Part shown: one piece after another, positions 52,901 to 60,423 of the stretch
Layout of the letters: the number at the start of each line of letters is the position of its first letter
Numbering within the stretch: the stretch's first letter is position 1
Source of the DNA: Chloroflexota bacterium
GTDB taxonomy: Bacteria; Chloroflexota; Limnocylindria; Limnocylindrales; CSP1-4
Direction: 5' to 3'
NCBI GenBank assembly: GCA_019637815.1
Contig: JAHBUZ010000020.1
Coordinates: 1-64,000, forward strand
DNA: 64,000 nucleotides
Position numbers and translations under genes: made by a program
Notes under the pieces: generated by a model
Told to the model about the DNA's origin: nothing
The model's database searches: none
What the model saw: the letters and a program-made list of their open reading frames with translations, nothing else

Positions 52901-55803
52901 ACATCCCGCAGGTTCGGGACGGCGACCGGAGCGGGCGTGGGTTCCGGTGTGGGCTCGGGGGTCGGCTCGGGACCACGCGAGACCAGGTAGTCGACCACGG
53001 TGCCGGCCGGCACCTCGGTACCTGCGGCAGGGTCCGTGCGGATGACGGCACCCGCGCCGACCTCGGCATCGAAGCGCTCGCTGCGCTCGCCGGGCATCAA
53101 CCCAGCATCGAGGATCGCGTTGAAGGCGTCCGGCTCCGCGAAGCCGCGCAGATCGGGCACCGAGACGGGTGCCGGGGTGGGCTCGGGGGTGGGCGTGGGC
53201 TCTGGGCCCAGCGACACGACGTAGTCGATGGGTGTGCCGATCACGACCTCGGTCCCGGTCGCGGGCACCGTGCGGATCACCAGGCCCGCGCCGACGTTGA
53301 CATTGAAGCGCTCGATGCGCTCGCCGACCGCCAGACCGCGGTCCAGGAGCTGGTTGACGGCGTCCGACTCGGGGATGCCGCGCAGGTCAGGCACGCTGAC
53401 CGGCGCAGGGGTCGGCTCGGGTGTGGGTGTGGGCTCCGGGCCACGTGAGACCGTGTAGTCGACGGTGGTGCCGCGATCCACCTCGGTCCCCGCGCTGGGG
53501 TCGGTGCGGATGACGGCACCGGATGCCACGGACCCGTGGAACGCCTCGCTCCGGGCGCCGACCTGGAGGTCCGCATCGGCGATCGCTGCGATCGCATCCG
53601 CCTCCGTCAGGTCGCGGGTCTCCGGTACGGTCGTCGTGGGCGGCGTGACGGCGATGACCAGGCCGATCACGTCACCGACGCGAACCTGGGTGCCCGCCGG
53701 CGGATCCTGCTCGACGACCGTGCCAGCAGGGGCATCGAGCGTCTCGCGCATGGACACATCCGGCACGAGGCCGAAGGACTGCACCTGGGTCGATGCATCC
53801 GCCTCGGTGAGGCCGACGAACGAATCCACCGCGAAGGGCGGGGGTGTCGGCTCCGGGGTCGGCGTGGGCTCGGGGCCCATCGACACGAAGTAGTGGATGG
53901 TCGTGCCTGGTGCCACCTCGGTGTCCGCCGATGGATCCGTCCGGATGATCGCGCCGACGGCCACGTTCGCGTTGAAGCGCTCGCTGCGCTCGCCGATGGC
54001 GAGACCAAGGTCCAGGAGCTGGTTGAGGGCGTCCGACTCCGGCACGTTCCGCAGGTTCGGCACTGGCACCGGGGCTGGCGTGGGTTCGGGCGTCGGCTCC
54101 GGGGTCGGTTCGGGCGTGGGCTCGGGGGTCGGTTCGGGCGTGGGCTCCGGGGTCGGCTCGGGGCCCATCGACACGACGTAGTGGATGGTCGTGCCGGGTG
54201 CCACCTGGGTGTCCGCCGATGGATCCGTCCGGATGATCGCGCCGATGGCGATGTTCGCGTTGAACCGCTCGGCACGCTCGCCGATGACCAGCCCGAGGTC
54301 GAGGAGCTCGTTCAGGGCGTCCGACTCCGGCACGTCCCGGAGGTTGGGGACGATGACCGGTGCGGCGGTCGGCTCGACCGTGGGTTCGGGGGTGGGCTCT
54401 TCCGTCGGCTCGACGGTCGGTTCGGGGCTCGGCTCGGGGCCCACCGACACGAAGTAGTGGATGGTCGTGCCTGGCTCGACCGGGGTCTCGGCGACCGGGT
54501 CGGTCCGGATGATCGATCCCTCGGCGACGTTCGCGTTGAACCGCTCGGCGCGCTCGCCGATGACGAGCCCGAGGTCCAGGATCTGGTTGAGGGCGTCCGC
54601 TTCGGGCACGTTCCGCAGGTTCGGCACGATGACCGGTGCGGCGGTCAGCTCCGGCGTGGGGGTCGGGGTGGGCGTCGGGTCGGGCTCGACACCCAGCGAG
54701 ACGATATAGGCGACGGAGCTGTCCCGGTCGACCTCCTCGCCCGCGGCCGGGTCGGATCCGATGACCGACCCCGCGGGGATCTCGCCATCGAACGCCTGGT
54801 TCCGGGTACCGGGCTGGAGGTCCGAATCGAGGAGCAGGTTCAGTGCGTCGGTCTCGGTCTGACCACGCAGGTCGGGTACCAGGACCGTGGGGCCGGGTCG
54901 TGCGACGACCAGGAAGATGGTGTCACCGGGCAGGACCGATTCGCCCTCGCCGGGCGACTGGCTGAGGATCGTGCCCGAGGGCTCCGAAGTGAGCTCGTCG
55001 TACTCGATGCGCAGCTGGAGGCCGCCGTCCCGGGCCACACGCTCGGCATCCGCCACGGTACGACCCACGAAGCGCGGCGTCCGGAACGCGGTAGGTGCGG
55101 GAGTGTTCCGACCATCGGTCGGCTCCGCGGTGGGCTCGTCGGTGGCGTCCGACCCAGGCGAGACGGACGGACCGAGTGTGACGATGGGCGATGGGCTGGG
55201 GCTGGCGCCGGCGGTACCGTCGCCGCCCGGGCGCAGCAGCAGGAACCAGGCGCCGATCGCGACCACGATGGCGAGGCCGATGACCCCACCCACGATCGCG
55301 ATGGGCGGCCTGGAGGGGGGTGGCTCGTCGGCAGGACGTGGTCGCCCACCCGAGACGCCGCGCGCCGGATCGACCGGTGGCGTGCCACTGGCAGCGGGTG
55401 TCCAGGTCGTGTCGGCCGGGGGCCATGCCGAGGCGGCAGCAGCATCGGACACCACCGGCACTGCGGCGGTGGCCGCAAGGGTCGCGTCCTCGGCAGCCAC
55501 CGTGGGCACGACCGCCGTGGCCGTCAGGTCCTCGGCCGGCGTGGTGGCGGGTGCAGGTGCGGCCGAGAGGTCGCCAGCGGGTGGCAGGGCAGCATCAGCG
55601 GCGGGCGCGGCCGGGTCGGTGGTCGGCGTGGCGGCGGGATCGGTCGCGGACGTCGCCGGGTCGGTCGCCGGCGTGGCAGCGGTCTTCGCTTCGGTCGGAT
55701 CCCAGAGCTGCGTCGCGTCGGACACGCCCCACAGGTCCGTGTCGTGGCTGGTGGGCTCCCAGGGATCCCCGGGCTGGTCGCGATCGGTGTTCGAATCGGT
55801 CAT
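49909..55803 (-). CDS. Giant membrane-anchored protein: 16 PASTA domains plus a C-terminal HExxH metallopeptidase-like domain
   Basis: The 1964-residue protein has a cytoplasmic Ala/Pro/Thr-rich region (residues 1-165) and one membrane span (168-190). By my reading 16 PASTA domains follow, about residues 235-1575. Most are joined by EPTP-type linkers. The C-terminal 370 residues carry H1703-E-Y-D-H1707 and, 30 residues later, Glu1738 in IEGD, the ligand pattern of gluzincin zinc peptidases. PASTA domains bind peptidoglycan stem peptides or muropeptides in kinases and PBPs, so this enzyme is probably held on the cell wall and reaches far from the membrane. ATG 55803 has TAGGAT 9 nt upstream (leaderless pattern). 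Peptidase activity is unproven. Confidence 0.88.
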   Translation of the reverse strand: MTDSNTDRDQPGDPWEPTSHDTDLWGVSDATQLWDPTEAKTAATPATDPATSATDPAATPTTDPAAPAADAALPPAGDLSAAPAPATTPAEDLTATAVVPTVAAEDATLAATAAVPVVSDAAAASAWPPADTTWTPAASGTPPVDPARGVSGGRPRPADEPPPSRPPIAIVGGVIGLAIVVAIGAWFLLLRPGGDGTAGASPSPSPIVTLGPSVSPGSDATDEPTAEPTDGRNTPAPTAFRTPRFVGRTVADAERVARDGGLQLRIEYDELTSEPSGTILSQSPGEGESVLPGDTIFLVVARPGPTVLVPDLRGQTETDALNLLLDSDLQPGTRNQAFDGEIPAGSVIGSDPAAGEEVDRDSSVAYIVSLGVEPDPTPTPTPTPELTAAPVIVPNLRNVPEADALNQILDLGLVIGERAERFNANVAEGSIIRTDPVAETPVEPGTTIHYFVSVGPEPSPEPTVEPTEEPTPEPTVEPTAAPVIVPNLRDVPESDALNELLDLGLVIGERAERFNANIAIGAIIRTDPSADTQVAPGTTIHYVVSMGPEPTPEPTPEPTPEPTPEPTPEPTPEPTPAPVPVPNLRNVPESDALNQLLDLGLAIGERSERFNANVAVGAIIRTDPSADTEVAPGTTIHYFVSMGPEPTPTPEPTPPPFAVDSFVGLTEADASTQVQSFGLVPDVSMRETLDAPAGTVVEQDPPAGTQVRVGDVIGLVIAVTPPTTTVPETRDLTEADAIAAIADADLQVGARSEAFHGSVASGAVIRTDPSAGTEVDRGTTVDYTVSRGPEPTPTPEPTPAPVSVPDLRGIPESDAVNQLLDRGLAVGERIERFNVNVGAGLVIRTVPATGTEVVIGTPIDYVVSLGPEPTPTPEPTPAPVSVPDLRGFAEPDAFNAILDAGLMPGERSERFDAEVGAGAVIRTDPAAGTEVPAGTVVDYLVSRGPEPTPEPTPEPTPAPVAVPNLRDVPEADALNQLLDAGLVIGARSERFHANVAAGAVIRTDPAAGTEVARDTVVDYVVSAGPEPTPTPEPTPEPTPEPTPEPTPEPTPEPTPEPTPEPTPAPVAVPSLRDVPEADALNQLLDAGLVIGARSERFHANVVAGAVIRTDPAAGTEVARDTVIDYVVSAGPEPTPEPTPEPTPEPTPEPTPEPTPEPTPEPTQAPVVVPNLRGSTPEDAINALIDLGLQPGEQRDRFNDNVPAGQVIRTDPAAGTEVDPGTVVDYFVSRGAEPTPEPTPEPTPEPTPEPTPEPTQAPVVVPNLRGSTPDDAINALIDLGLQPGEQRDRFNDNVPAGQVIRTDPAAGTEVDPGTVVDYFVSRGAEPTPEPTPEPTPEPTPAPVVVPNLRGSTPEDAINALIDLGLQPGEQRDRFNDNVPTGQVIRTDPAAGTEVDPGTTVIIVVSLGAEPTPEPTAEPTAAPLVVPNLRGSTPDDAINALIDLGLQPGEQRDRFNDNVPAGQVIRTDPAAGTEVDPGTVVDYFVSRGAESTPDPTPEPTPDAIVVVPNVRGSAPDDAVNALIDAGLQPGRQRDRFNDNVPAGQVIRTDPAAGAEVALGTVVDYMVSMGPEASATPEPTEEPTPEPTESSTSGRQQAIDEIAGEVEQIRGFSATKTVPYREMTRRQFRRMVQQSFDEENPAAQIAAQETLLKRLGLIPRNSDLRQMILDLYESQVAAFYDPKTGAMTLIGGGDRLGVADRVFISHEYDHALQDQRWDLQKITNVDPSQGDRALARLALIEGDATNVMLEWTLANLGPDEFTELSASITPADQELLASMPAILRRELEFPYLEGQNFVAALRSSGGWDAVNAAWERLPASTEQILHPERYPSDRPVRFDLPDVASTLGRGWRAAWTQTMGELDIRVLLAGGGDERSVSGAAEGWGGDRLVSLDGPNGSWAIVWQTTWDSRGDADEFASAASAALGGLTTRVLPGADIVGGLDAPVLVVVASDDDTLGQVTGTLGVSE
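51341..52307. repeat. Near-identical 199-bp repeats inside the PASTA gene
   Basis: The 199 bases at 51341-51539 and 51833-52031 are identical as I read them. A third copy at 52109-52307 differs at a handful of positions, and a more diverged unit lies between the first two. Each encodes a PASTA domain beginning VVVPNLRGSTP and its linker. Such identity shows recent duplication or gene conversion and makes copy-number change by recombination likely. Confidence 0.85.
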
Positions 55804-55940
55804 GGCCGGCGCATCCTACCCTCCCGTCGGGCATCTGCCGATAGGTCGGAGGGCCCGAATCGACGGTTTCCGGCCCACATGTCCGTTTCTTCATCGACTC
55901 CCTGCTGGTCGCTTCACGCCAGGGCCGATACCGTCCTGAT

Positions 55941-56025
55941 CGCGGGACCGAGACCCTTCCCGGTCCCCTCTCCCTCCCTCGGAACGAGGGGCGCCGATTG
56001 GGCAGGCGCCCCTCGTTCCCGTTTT
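55941..56025 (+). ncRNA. Candidate small RNA or attenuated leader
   Basis: TACCGT (55929-55934) could be a -10 element, placing a start near 55941. The next 85 nt contain a 7-bp hairpin (GGGACCG/CGGTCCC, 55944-55967) and end in a strong terminator (55981-56025). No ORF of note lies in between. Because the MBL-fold gene starts 62 bp further on, the element could instead be an attenuator for it. No known RNA family was recognised. Confidence 0.4.
55981..56025 (+). terminator. Strong intrinsic terminator
   Basis: A perfect 15-bp stem (GGAACGAGGGGCGCC and its complement, 9-nt loop) is followed by CGTTTT. Only the plus orientation has the T-run. No annotated plus-strand gene ends before it, so it must serve the candidate RNA. 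Confidence 0.8.
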
Positions 56026-56086
56026 CGGCACCTTCCGCACCCCTGGCCGCCACGGTCAGGTCGATGCGTGTGGCACCATCGGGTCC

Positions 56087-56773
56087 ATGGAGATCACCTG
56101 GCTCGGCGAGACGTGCGTCCGGATGCGTGGACGCGAGGGCGTGGTGGTGGCGGATGCGTACCGGTCGGTGGCCGGGCCTACCGGCCGCGGCCTCACAGCG
56201 GACATCTGCACCTATAGCCATGCGGAGCATGCGGCGCCGTGGACCCCCGAGGATGGCGAGCGACGCACGCTCGGCGGGAGCATCCTGGGCATCCAGCGGC
56301 CGACCAGCCTGGAACCCGCGTTCCTCATCGATACGCCCGGTGAGTACGAGGTCCACGAGATCCTGGTCACCGGCGTCGGCACCTTCCGCGACGATACCCG
56401 TGGCGGCGAGCGTGGCCTCAACACCGCATTCATCGCGGAGCTCGACGGGCTCGACGTCATCCACCTGGGCGACATCGGCCACGTGCTGACGGAGCAGATG
56501 CTCGGCGAGATCGGGTCGGTCCAGGTCGCCTGCGTCCCCATCGGCGGCGCGCTTTCGACCACCAGGGCCGTGGAGCTGGTCACGGGATTGAACGCGAACC
56601 TCGTCGTGCCCATGGTCGTCGGGCCGGAGGAGCAACGGCCGGCCGCGCTCGACCGGTTCCTGCGCGAGATGAGCGTGACCGATCCCCAGCCCGTGCCCAA
56701 GCTGACCGTCTCCATCTCGACCGTGCCCCACGAGACCACGGTCGTGGTCCTGGAGGCACGCCCCCGGACCTGA
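56087..56773 (+). CDS. MBL-fold-like protein with a degenerate metal motif
   Basis: The 228-residue protein follows the COG2220-type metallo-beta-lactamase fold: ITWLGETCVRM at the start, FLIDTPGEYEV and LDVIHLGDIGH later. The metal-binding HxHxDH motif is reduced to SHAEHA (His45 and His48 only), so a two-metal active site is unlikely. CACCAT 7 nt before ATG 56087 fits the leaderless pattern. It ends 6 bp from the convergent ftcD gene. The role is unknown. Confidence 0.75.
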   Translation: MEITWLGETCVRMRGREGVVVADAYRSVAGPTGRGLTADICTYSHAEHAAPWTPEDGERRTLGGSILGIQRPTSLEPAFLIDTPGEYEVHEILVTGVGTFRDDTRGGERGLNTAFIAELDGLDVIHLGDIGHVLTEQMLGEIGSVQVACVPIGGALSTTRAVELVTGLNANLVVPMVVGPEEQRPAALDRFLREMSVTDPQPVPKLTVSISTVPHETTVVVLEARPRT

Positions 56774-56786
56774 TCGACCTCAGGTC
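56767..56786. terminator. Hairpin across both stop codons of the MBL-like and ftcD genes
   Basis: GACCTGA and TCAGGTC form a perfect 7-bp stem with a 6-nt loop. It covers the end of both convergent genes. A shared terminator is likely, though there is no T-run. Confidence 0.4.
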
Positions 56787-57739
56787 ACGAGACCGGCACG
56801 CAGCTCGAGGGCCATCGCCGGTCGAGCGTCACGCACCCCCAGCCACTCGAGGGCAGCCTGGGCACGTGCGGTGACGGACAGCGCCTCGTCGATCGCGGCA
56901 TGATCGGCGACGTCCCGCAGCGCCGCGAGCGGCACGAGACCGATGAGCTCCGCGTCCCGGATCGCGACACCATCCGCGGACGCGAGCGCGCGTACCGCCT
57001 CCAGGACCCGCCAGAGCGGCGTGACCGTCGCGTCCAGGAGGTTCATCGACACCTGGACACACCCGAGCGCCGGCAGCTCCAGGCCCAGGGCCTGGACCGC
57101 GGGCAGGCCGCCATCACGCTCCCGGATCCGCCGGGCGATGGACCGGGCCAGCGCCAGGTCCCGTGATGCGAGCTGGATGTTCCAGGCGATGAGGAACGGT
57201 CGGGCGCCGGTGACCGTGGCGCCAGCGGTGGGATGCGGGCGGGCCGGCCCCAGGTCGGGCGCACCATCGCGTGCCGCGAGGGCGGCCGCCAGCCCTTCGA
57301 AGCCCGGTCGGCGGATATCCGCCAGGCGGACCCGGTCCGGTCGTCGAGCGGCACGCGCGTAGAGGTAGACGGGCATCCGATATCGGTCCGCGAGCCAGGC
57401 ACCGAAGTCCTCGGCGAGTCGCACGCAGTCCGTCATCGAGACATCCGAGACGGGCACGAACGGCACGACGTCGAGCGCACCGATGCGCGGGTGGACCCCC
57501 TGGTGATGGCGCAGGTCCACGCGTGCCACGACCTCGGTGGCGAGCCGGCGAGCGGCGGTAGCGACGCCCGTCGGCGGGCCGACGAACGTGAGCACGCTCC
57601 GGTGATGATCGACATCCGACGTCCGATCGAGCAGCCGGACGTCGGGGACCGCTGCCACGGCGGCAGCGCAGGCATCGACCACCGCCGAGTGTCGACCATC
57701 GCTCAGGTTGGGGACGCACTCCACGATCGGGCCACGCAT
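56780..57739 (-). CDS. ftcD: Glutamate formimidoyltransferase
   Basis: The 319-residue protein begins VECVPNLSDGRH and contains DHHRSVLTFVG, HQGVHPRIGALDVVPFVP and VQVSMNLLD, the signatures of the formiminotransferase domain. It moves the formimino group of N-formiminoglutamate to tetrahydrofolate in histidine breakdown. The cyclodeaminase domain found fused in animals is absent, and no other hut gene is near. Together with folB, folP, folC and folD it is the fifth folate-linked gene in the window. Confidence 0.93.
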   Translation of the reverse strand: MRGPIVECVPNLSDGRHSAVVDACAAAVAAVPDVRLLDRTSDVDHHRSVLTFVGPPTGVATAARRLATEVVARVDLRHHQGVHPRIGALDVVPFVPVSDVSMTDCVRLAEDFGAWLADRYRMPVYLYARAARRPDRVRLADIRRPGFEGLAAALAARDGAPDLGPARPHPTAGATVTGARPFLIAWNIQLASRDLALARSIARRIRERDGGLPAVQALGLELPALGCVQVSMNLLDATVTPLWRVLEAVRALASADGVAIRDAELIGLVPLAALRDVADHAAIDEALSVTARAQAALEWLGVRDARPAMALELRAGLVT

Positions 57740-57814
57740 GACGGGCCGAGGCTAGCGCACCCTGGTGTGCGCGGTCGGCCGATCCCGGTGGCACGCGCCG
57801 GCTACCATGGACGG

Positions 57815-58558
57815 GTGAGCCGACATCACGACGGGGCGAACTCCCTGTCAGAGGCCGCTCAGGCCTATCTTCTGACCCTTCGATCGATGGAAGGCAGCGG
57901 GGCACAGCCGATGACCGCTGCGCTGGCACGCCGGATGCACGTGTCCGTGCAGGCGGCGTCCGAGATGGTCGGCCGTCTGTCGTCCGACGGACTGATCGAG
58001 GTCCAGTCGGACCGCACCCTCGCCATGACGCCTGCCGGATGGCGAGCCGCTGACACCATCTTCCACCGGCATGCGCTCATGGAGTGGCTGCTCACGCGGG
58101 TCCTGGGACTCGGCTGGGCAGAGTCGGATGAGGAGGCGATGCGTCTCCAGGGCGCCGTCTCGCCACGCGTGGAACAGGCGATCGACGAGCTCCTCGGGCA
58201 CCCACAGACCTGTCCCCATGGCAACCCCATGGATTCCGCGACCGCCCGCAAGCGGCCCGCGGGCATCCCGATGAGCGAGGCCGAGGCCGGCACGGACGTC
58301 ACCATCCTGCGCATCACCGAGGAGGCCGAGGAGGACGCGGAGCTGCTCGTCTACCTCGAGCAGCAGGACCTGGTCCCCGGGACTCGGGCGCATGTCGCCG
58401 AGATCTCCCGGTCGCGGGACGCCGTCACCATCGACGGGCCCCGGGGTCGGAGCACGATGGGCCTGCGACCGGCAGCGCTCATCCGGGTCATCCCGGGCGA
58501 GGCGGATCGGTCGCTGTTCCACGAGGTCCCCGCGGTCATCGCCGGCCTCCAGGGCTGA
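57815..58558 (+). CDS. DtxR/MntR-family metal-dependent regulator
   Basis: The 247-residue protein has a winged helix (MHVSVQAASEMVGRLSSDGL), a dimerisation/metal-binding domain with FHRHALMEWLL, EQAIDELLGHPQTCPHGNP, and a C-terminal FeoA/SH3-like domain. Such regulators repress or activate iron or manganese uptake genes. GTG 57815 has TACCAT (57803-57808) 6 nt upstream; it is probably leaderless. No metal transporter is adjacent, and its target is unknown. Confidence 0.92.
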   Translation: MSRHHDGANSLSEAAQAYLLTLRSMEGSGAQPMTAALARRMHVSVQAASEMVGRLSSDGLIEVQSDRTLAMTPAGWRAADTIFHRHALMEWLLTRVLGLGWAESDEEAMRLQGAVSPRVEQAIDELLGHPQTCPHGNPMDSATARKRPAGIPMSEAEAGTDVTILRITEEAEEDAELLVYLEQQDLVPGTRAHVAEISRSRDAVTIDGPRGRSTMGLRPAALIRVIPGEADRSLFHEVPAVIAGLQG

Positions 58559-58765
58559 CGGCCGAGGGCTGACGGCCCGGGCGACCTCCGCTCGGAGCGT
58601 GGTGGTTCGGGCGGTCTGCCAGCGTGCGCGAGCGACCGCGTGATGGGTCGCATCCTCCTGCCAACGCCCACCCATCCCGTGCGGCAGCGCGACCGACCGT
58701 GGCGGATTCGAGGCGACCTCACCCGTCGCGCGGGATGGCCGACTTCGATATCCTGAATCTTAGCC

Positions 58766-58794
58766 TTGACGATCCGAAAGTCGAGATCCATGAT
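58766..58794 (+). promoter_or_regulatory. Promoter of the DUF2089 cassette
   Basis: TTGACG (58766-58771), a 17-nt spacer and CATGAT (58789-58794) lie in an AT-richer patch. The expected start near 58801 leaves about 27 nt before the ATG of the 48-residue ORF. Confidence 0.55.
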
Positions 58795-58827
58795 GTCGAG
58801 GTCCGATGACGCTTTGAGGTCGCCACA

Positions 58828-58974
58828 ATGCTCGATCCACGATGGCTCCGGCCCCACGAGGTGGAGGCGATGTTCGGCGACCGGCGCGGTGGGCGGGCCA
58901 ACACCCGCGGCATCTGCCGACGGGTCCCCGAGACCCGCAAGCCGATCCTCCGACGGGGCGGACGCGGGCGCTGA
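58828..58974 (+). CDS. Small basic 48-residue ORF ahead of the DUF2089 gene
   Basis: From ATG 58828, with GAGG 9 nt upstream, a 48-residue frame starts MLDPRWLRPHEVEAMFGDRRGG and ends in an Arg-rich tail. The stop is 2 nt before the DUF2089 start, so the two would be coupled. The Arg-rich content is partly explained by GC bias, so coding is not certain. No homology is recognised. Confidence 0.4.
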   Translation: MLDPRWLRPHEVEAMFGDRRGGRANTRGICRRVPETRKPILRRGGRGR

Positions 58975-58976
58975 TC

Positions 58977-59435
58977 ATGGCTCATGACGTCATCGCCATC
59001 TGCCCGGTCTGTGACCACGAGCTGGAGGTCACCCGCCTCCACTGCCCGGACTGCGACACGACCCTGGACGGCCACTTCCGCGTCGGACGCTTCGGACGTC
59101 TGACCCGCGAGCAGCTGGCACTCCTGGAATCGTTCCTCCGGGCACGCGGCAACCTCCGGGACATGGAGCGCGAGCTGGGTATCTCGTATCCCACGGTCCG
59201 CAACCGGCTGGAGGCGCTGGTGCGGGCACTGGGTCTGGCTTCCCCGGAAGCCGACGTGCCGGAGGGCGCTGCCACGAGCGAGACGGCCGGTCCACCGTCC
59301 GCGGCCGGCGTGGCCGACGCGACGGCCAGGGCCCGACGACGCATCCTCGAGCGGCTCGCCGCGCACGAGATCGATGCATCCGCCGCCGCGTCCGCCATCC
59401 GGGCGCTGGAGCGAGGGGCACCGGACGATGGCTGA
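58977..59435 (+). CDS. DUF2089 (zinc-ribbon/HTH) protein
   Basis: The 152-residue protein has an N-terminal zinc ribbon (ICPVCDHELEV and LHCPDCDTTL), then a helix-turn-helix-like segment NLRDMERELGISYPTVRNRLEALV, the DUF2089 signature. Putative DNA-binding regulator. Its stop overlaps the start of the DUF4097 gene by 8 bp (ATGGCTGA). Confidence 0.92.
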   Translation: MAHDVIAICPVCDHELEVTRLHCPDCDTTLDGHFRVGRFGRLTREQLALLESFLRARGNLRDMERELGISYPTVRNRLEALVRALGLASPEADVPEGAATSETAGPPSAAGVADATARARRRILERLAAHEIDASAAASAIRALERGAPDDG

Positions 59436-60423
59436 GACGCGGACCGGCGAGCGACGTGCCGGCTCGGACATCCTGCAGCGGGTCCGCGTGGACCTCATCC
59501 AGGGACGCCTCGAGGTGGTCGGCGCCGACGTGGACGACGCACACGTGGATGCCCGCTACGTGGGCGCAGGGATCGGCGAGTCCTCGGATCCGTTCATGGA
59601 CGGGGCGCTGGACCTCGTCCGCGACGGTGGTGAGCTGCACATCCGCGCGCCGCGCGGTGGCTGGCGGGATGCCATCGGGATGCGTGGGCGAGGTCGACGG
59701 GTCGCCCTGGATGTCCGCCTGGTGGTACCCCGTGATGCGAGCCTCGGCATCGACGTGGTCGGGGTGCACGTGCGGATCGCGGGCTGTCGTGGCGGCCAGG
59801 TCGTGCGCACGGTGACCGGCTCGGTGGCGATCACCGATGCGTCGGGCGCGGTGGACGTGCGGACGGTATCAGGGGATGTCCACATCACCGGGACGCGGCT
59901 CGCGCCACGCGTGGCCACGACCTCGGGTGGCATGACCATCACGGGCGACACGCTCACCGGGCTTCGGGCCACCACCGTGAGTGGTGACCTGCTCGTCACC
60001 GGACGTCTCGATGCCGATGGCGAGCACGCGGCAGAGAGCATCAGTGGCGATCTGCGGCTGCGGGCGTCGAGCGGCATCTCGCTCCAGGTGCGGACGACAT
60101 CCGGTCGCGCCCGTGCCGGGGCGACGGTCCGGCGTGTCACGGACGAGGGCGCGACCCGCCTGGTCGTGGGTGACGGACGGGCATCGATGCGGTTCCGGTC
60201 GGTCTCGGGAGGTGCATCCCTCGAGGTGCTCGATGGTGGTCCGCCGGACGTGGTCGGACGGAACGTCCAGCCATCGGACGGGGGAACGGGACGTCCGGCG
60301 GGATCCCCGAAGGCCGTCGTCGAGCTGGCGCCGGATCCGTTGCTGGCATCACTCGAAGCACTCGCACGCGGGGAGATCACGGTGGATGAGGCAGACCGGT
60401 GGCTGGAGGCCAGGCATGGCTGA
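59428..60423 (+). CDS. DUF4097 beta-helix adhesin-like protein
   Basis: The 331-residue protein consists mostly of repeats of the type VRTVSGDVHITG and ATTVSGDLLVTG, the DUF4097 beta-helix. There is no signal peptide or membrane span. The last 40 residues (LASLEALARGEITVDEADRWLEAR) form an SHOCT-like helical element. It sits between DUF2089 and a SHOCT-like gene, overlapping both by 8 bp. In Bacillus the comparable YvlB-type genes belong to envelope-stress loci. Confidence 0.85.
   Translation: MAETRTGERRAGSDILQRVRVDLIQGRLEVVGADVDDAHVDARYVGAGIGESSDPFMDGALDLVRDGGELHIRAPRGGWRDAIGMRGRGRRVALDVRLVVPRDASLGIDVVGVHVRIAGCRGGQVVRTVTGSVAITDASGAVDVRTVSGDVHITGTRLAPRVATTSGGMTITGDTLTGLRATTVSGDLLVTGRLDADGEHAAESISGDLRLRASSGISLQVRTTSGRARAGATVRRVTDEGATRLVVGDGRASMRFRSVSGGASLEVLDGGPPDVVGRNVQPSDGGTGRPAGSPKAVVELAPDPLLASLEALARGEITVDEADRWLEARHG

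Noticed and set aside
50335..53448. 1037-residue plus-strand open frame, and the similar one at 53536-56217
   Set aside because: They run antisense to the PASTA repeats and are open only because the repeat DNA lacks stops on that strand; the translation is Arg/Gly-rich and repetitive with no domain.
58735..58809. 24-residue frame starting MADFDILNLS
   Set aside because: Not listed as a gene: no ribosome site, overlaps a good promoter, and could be chance; kept only as a finding.
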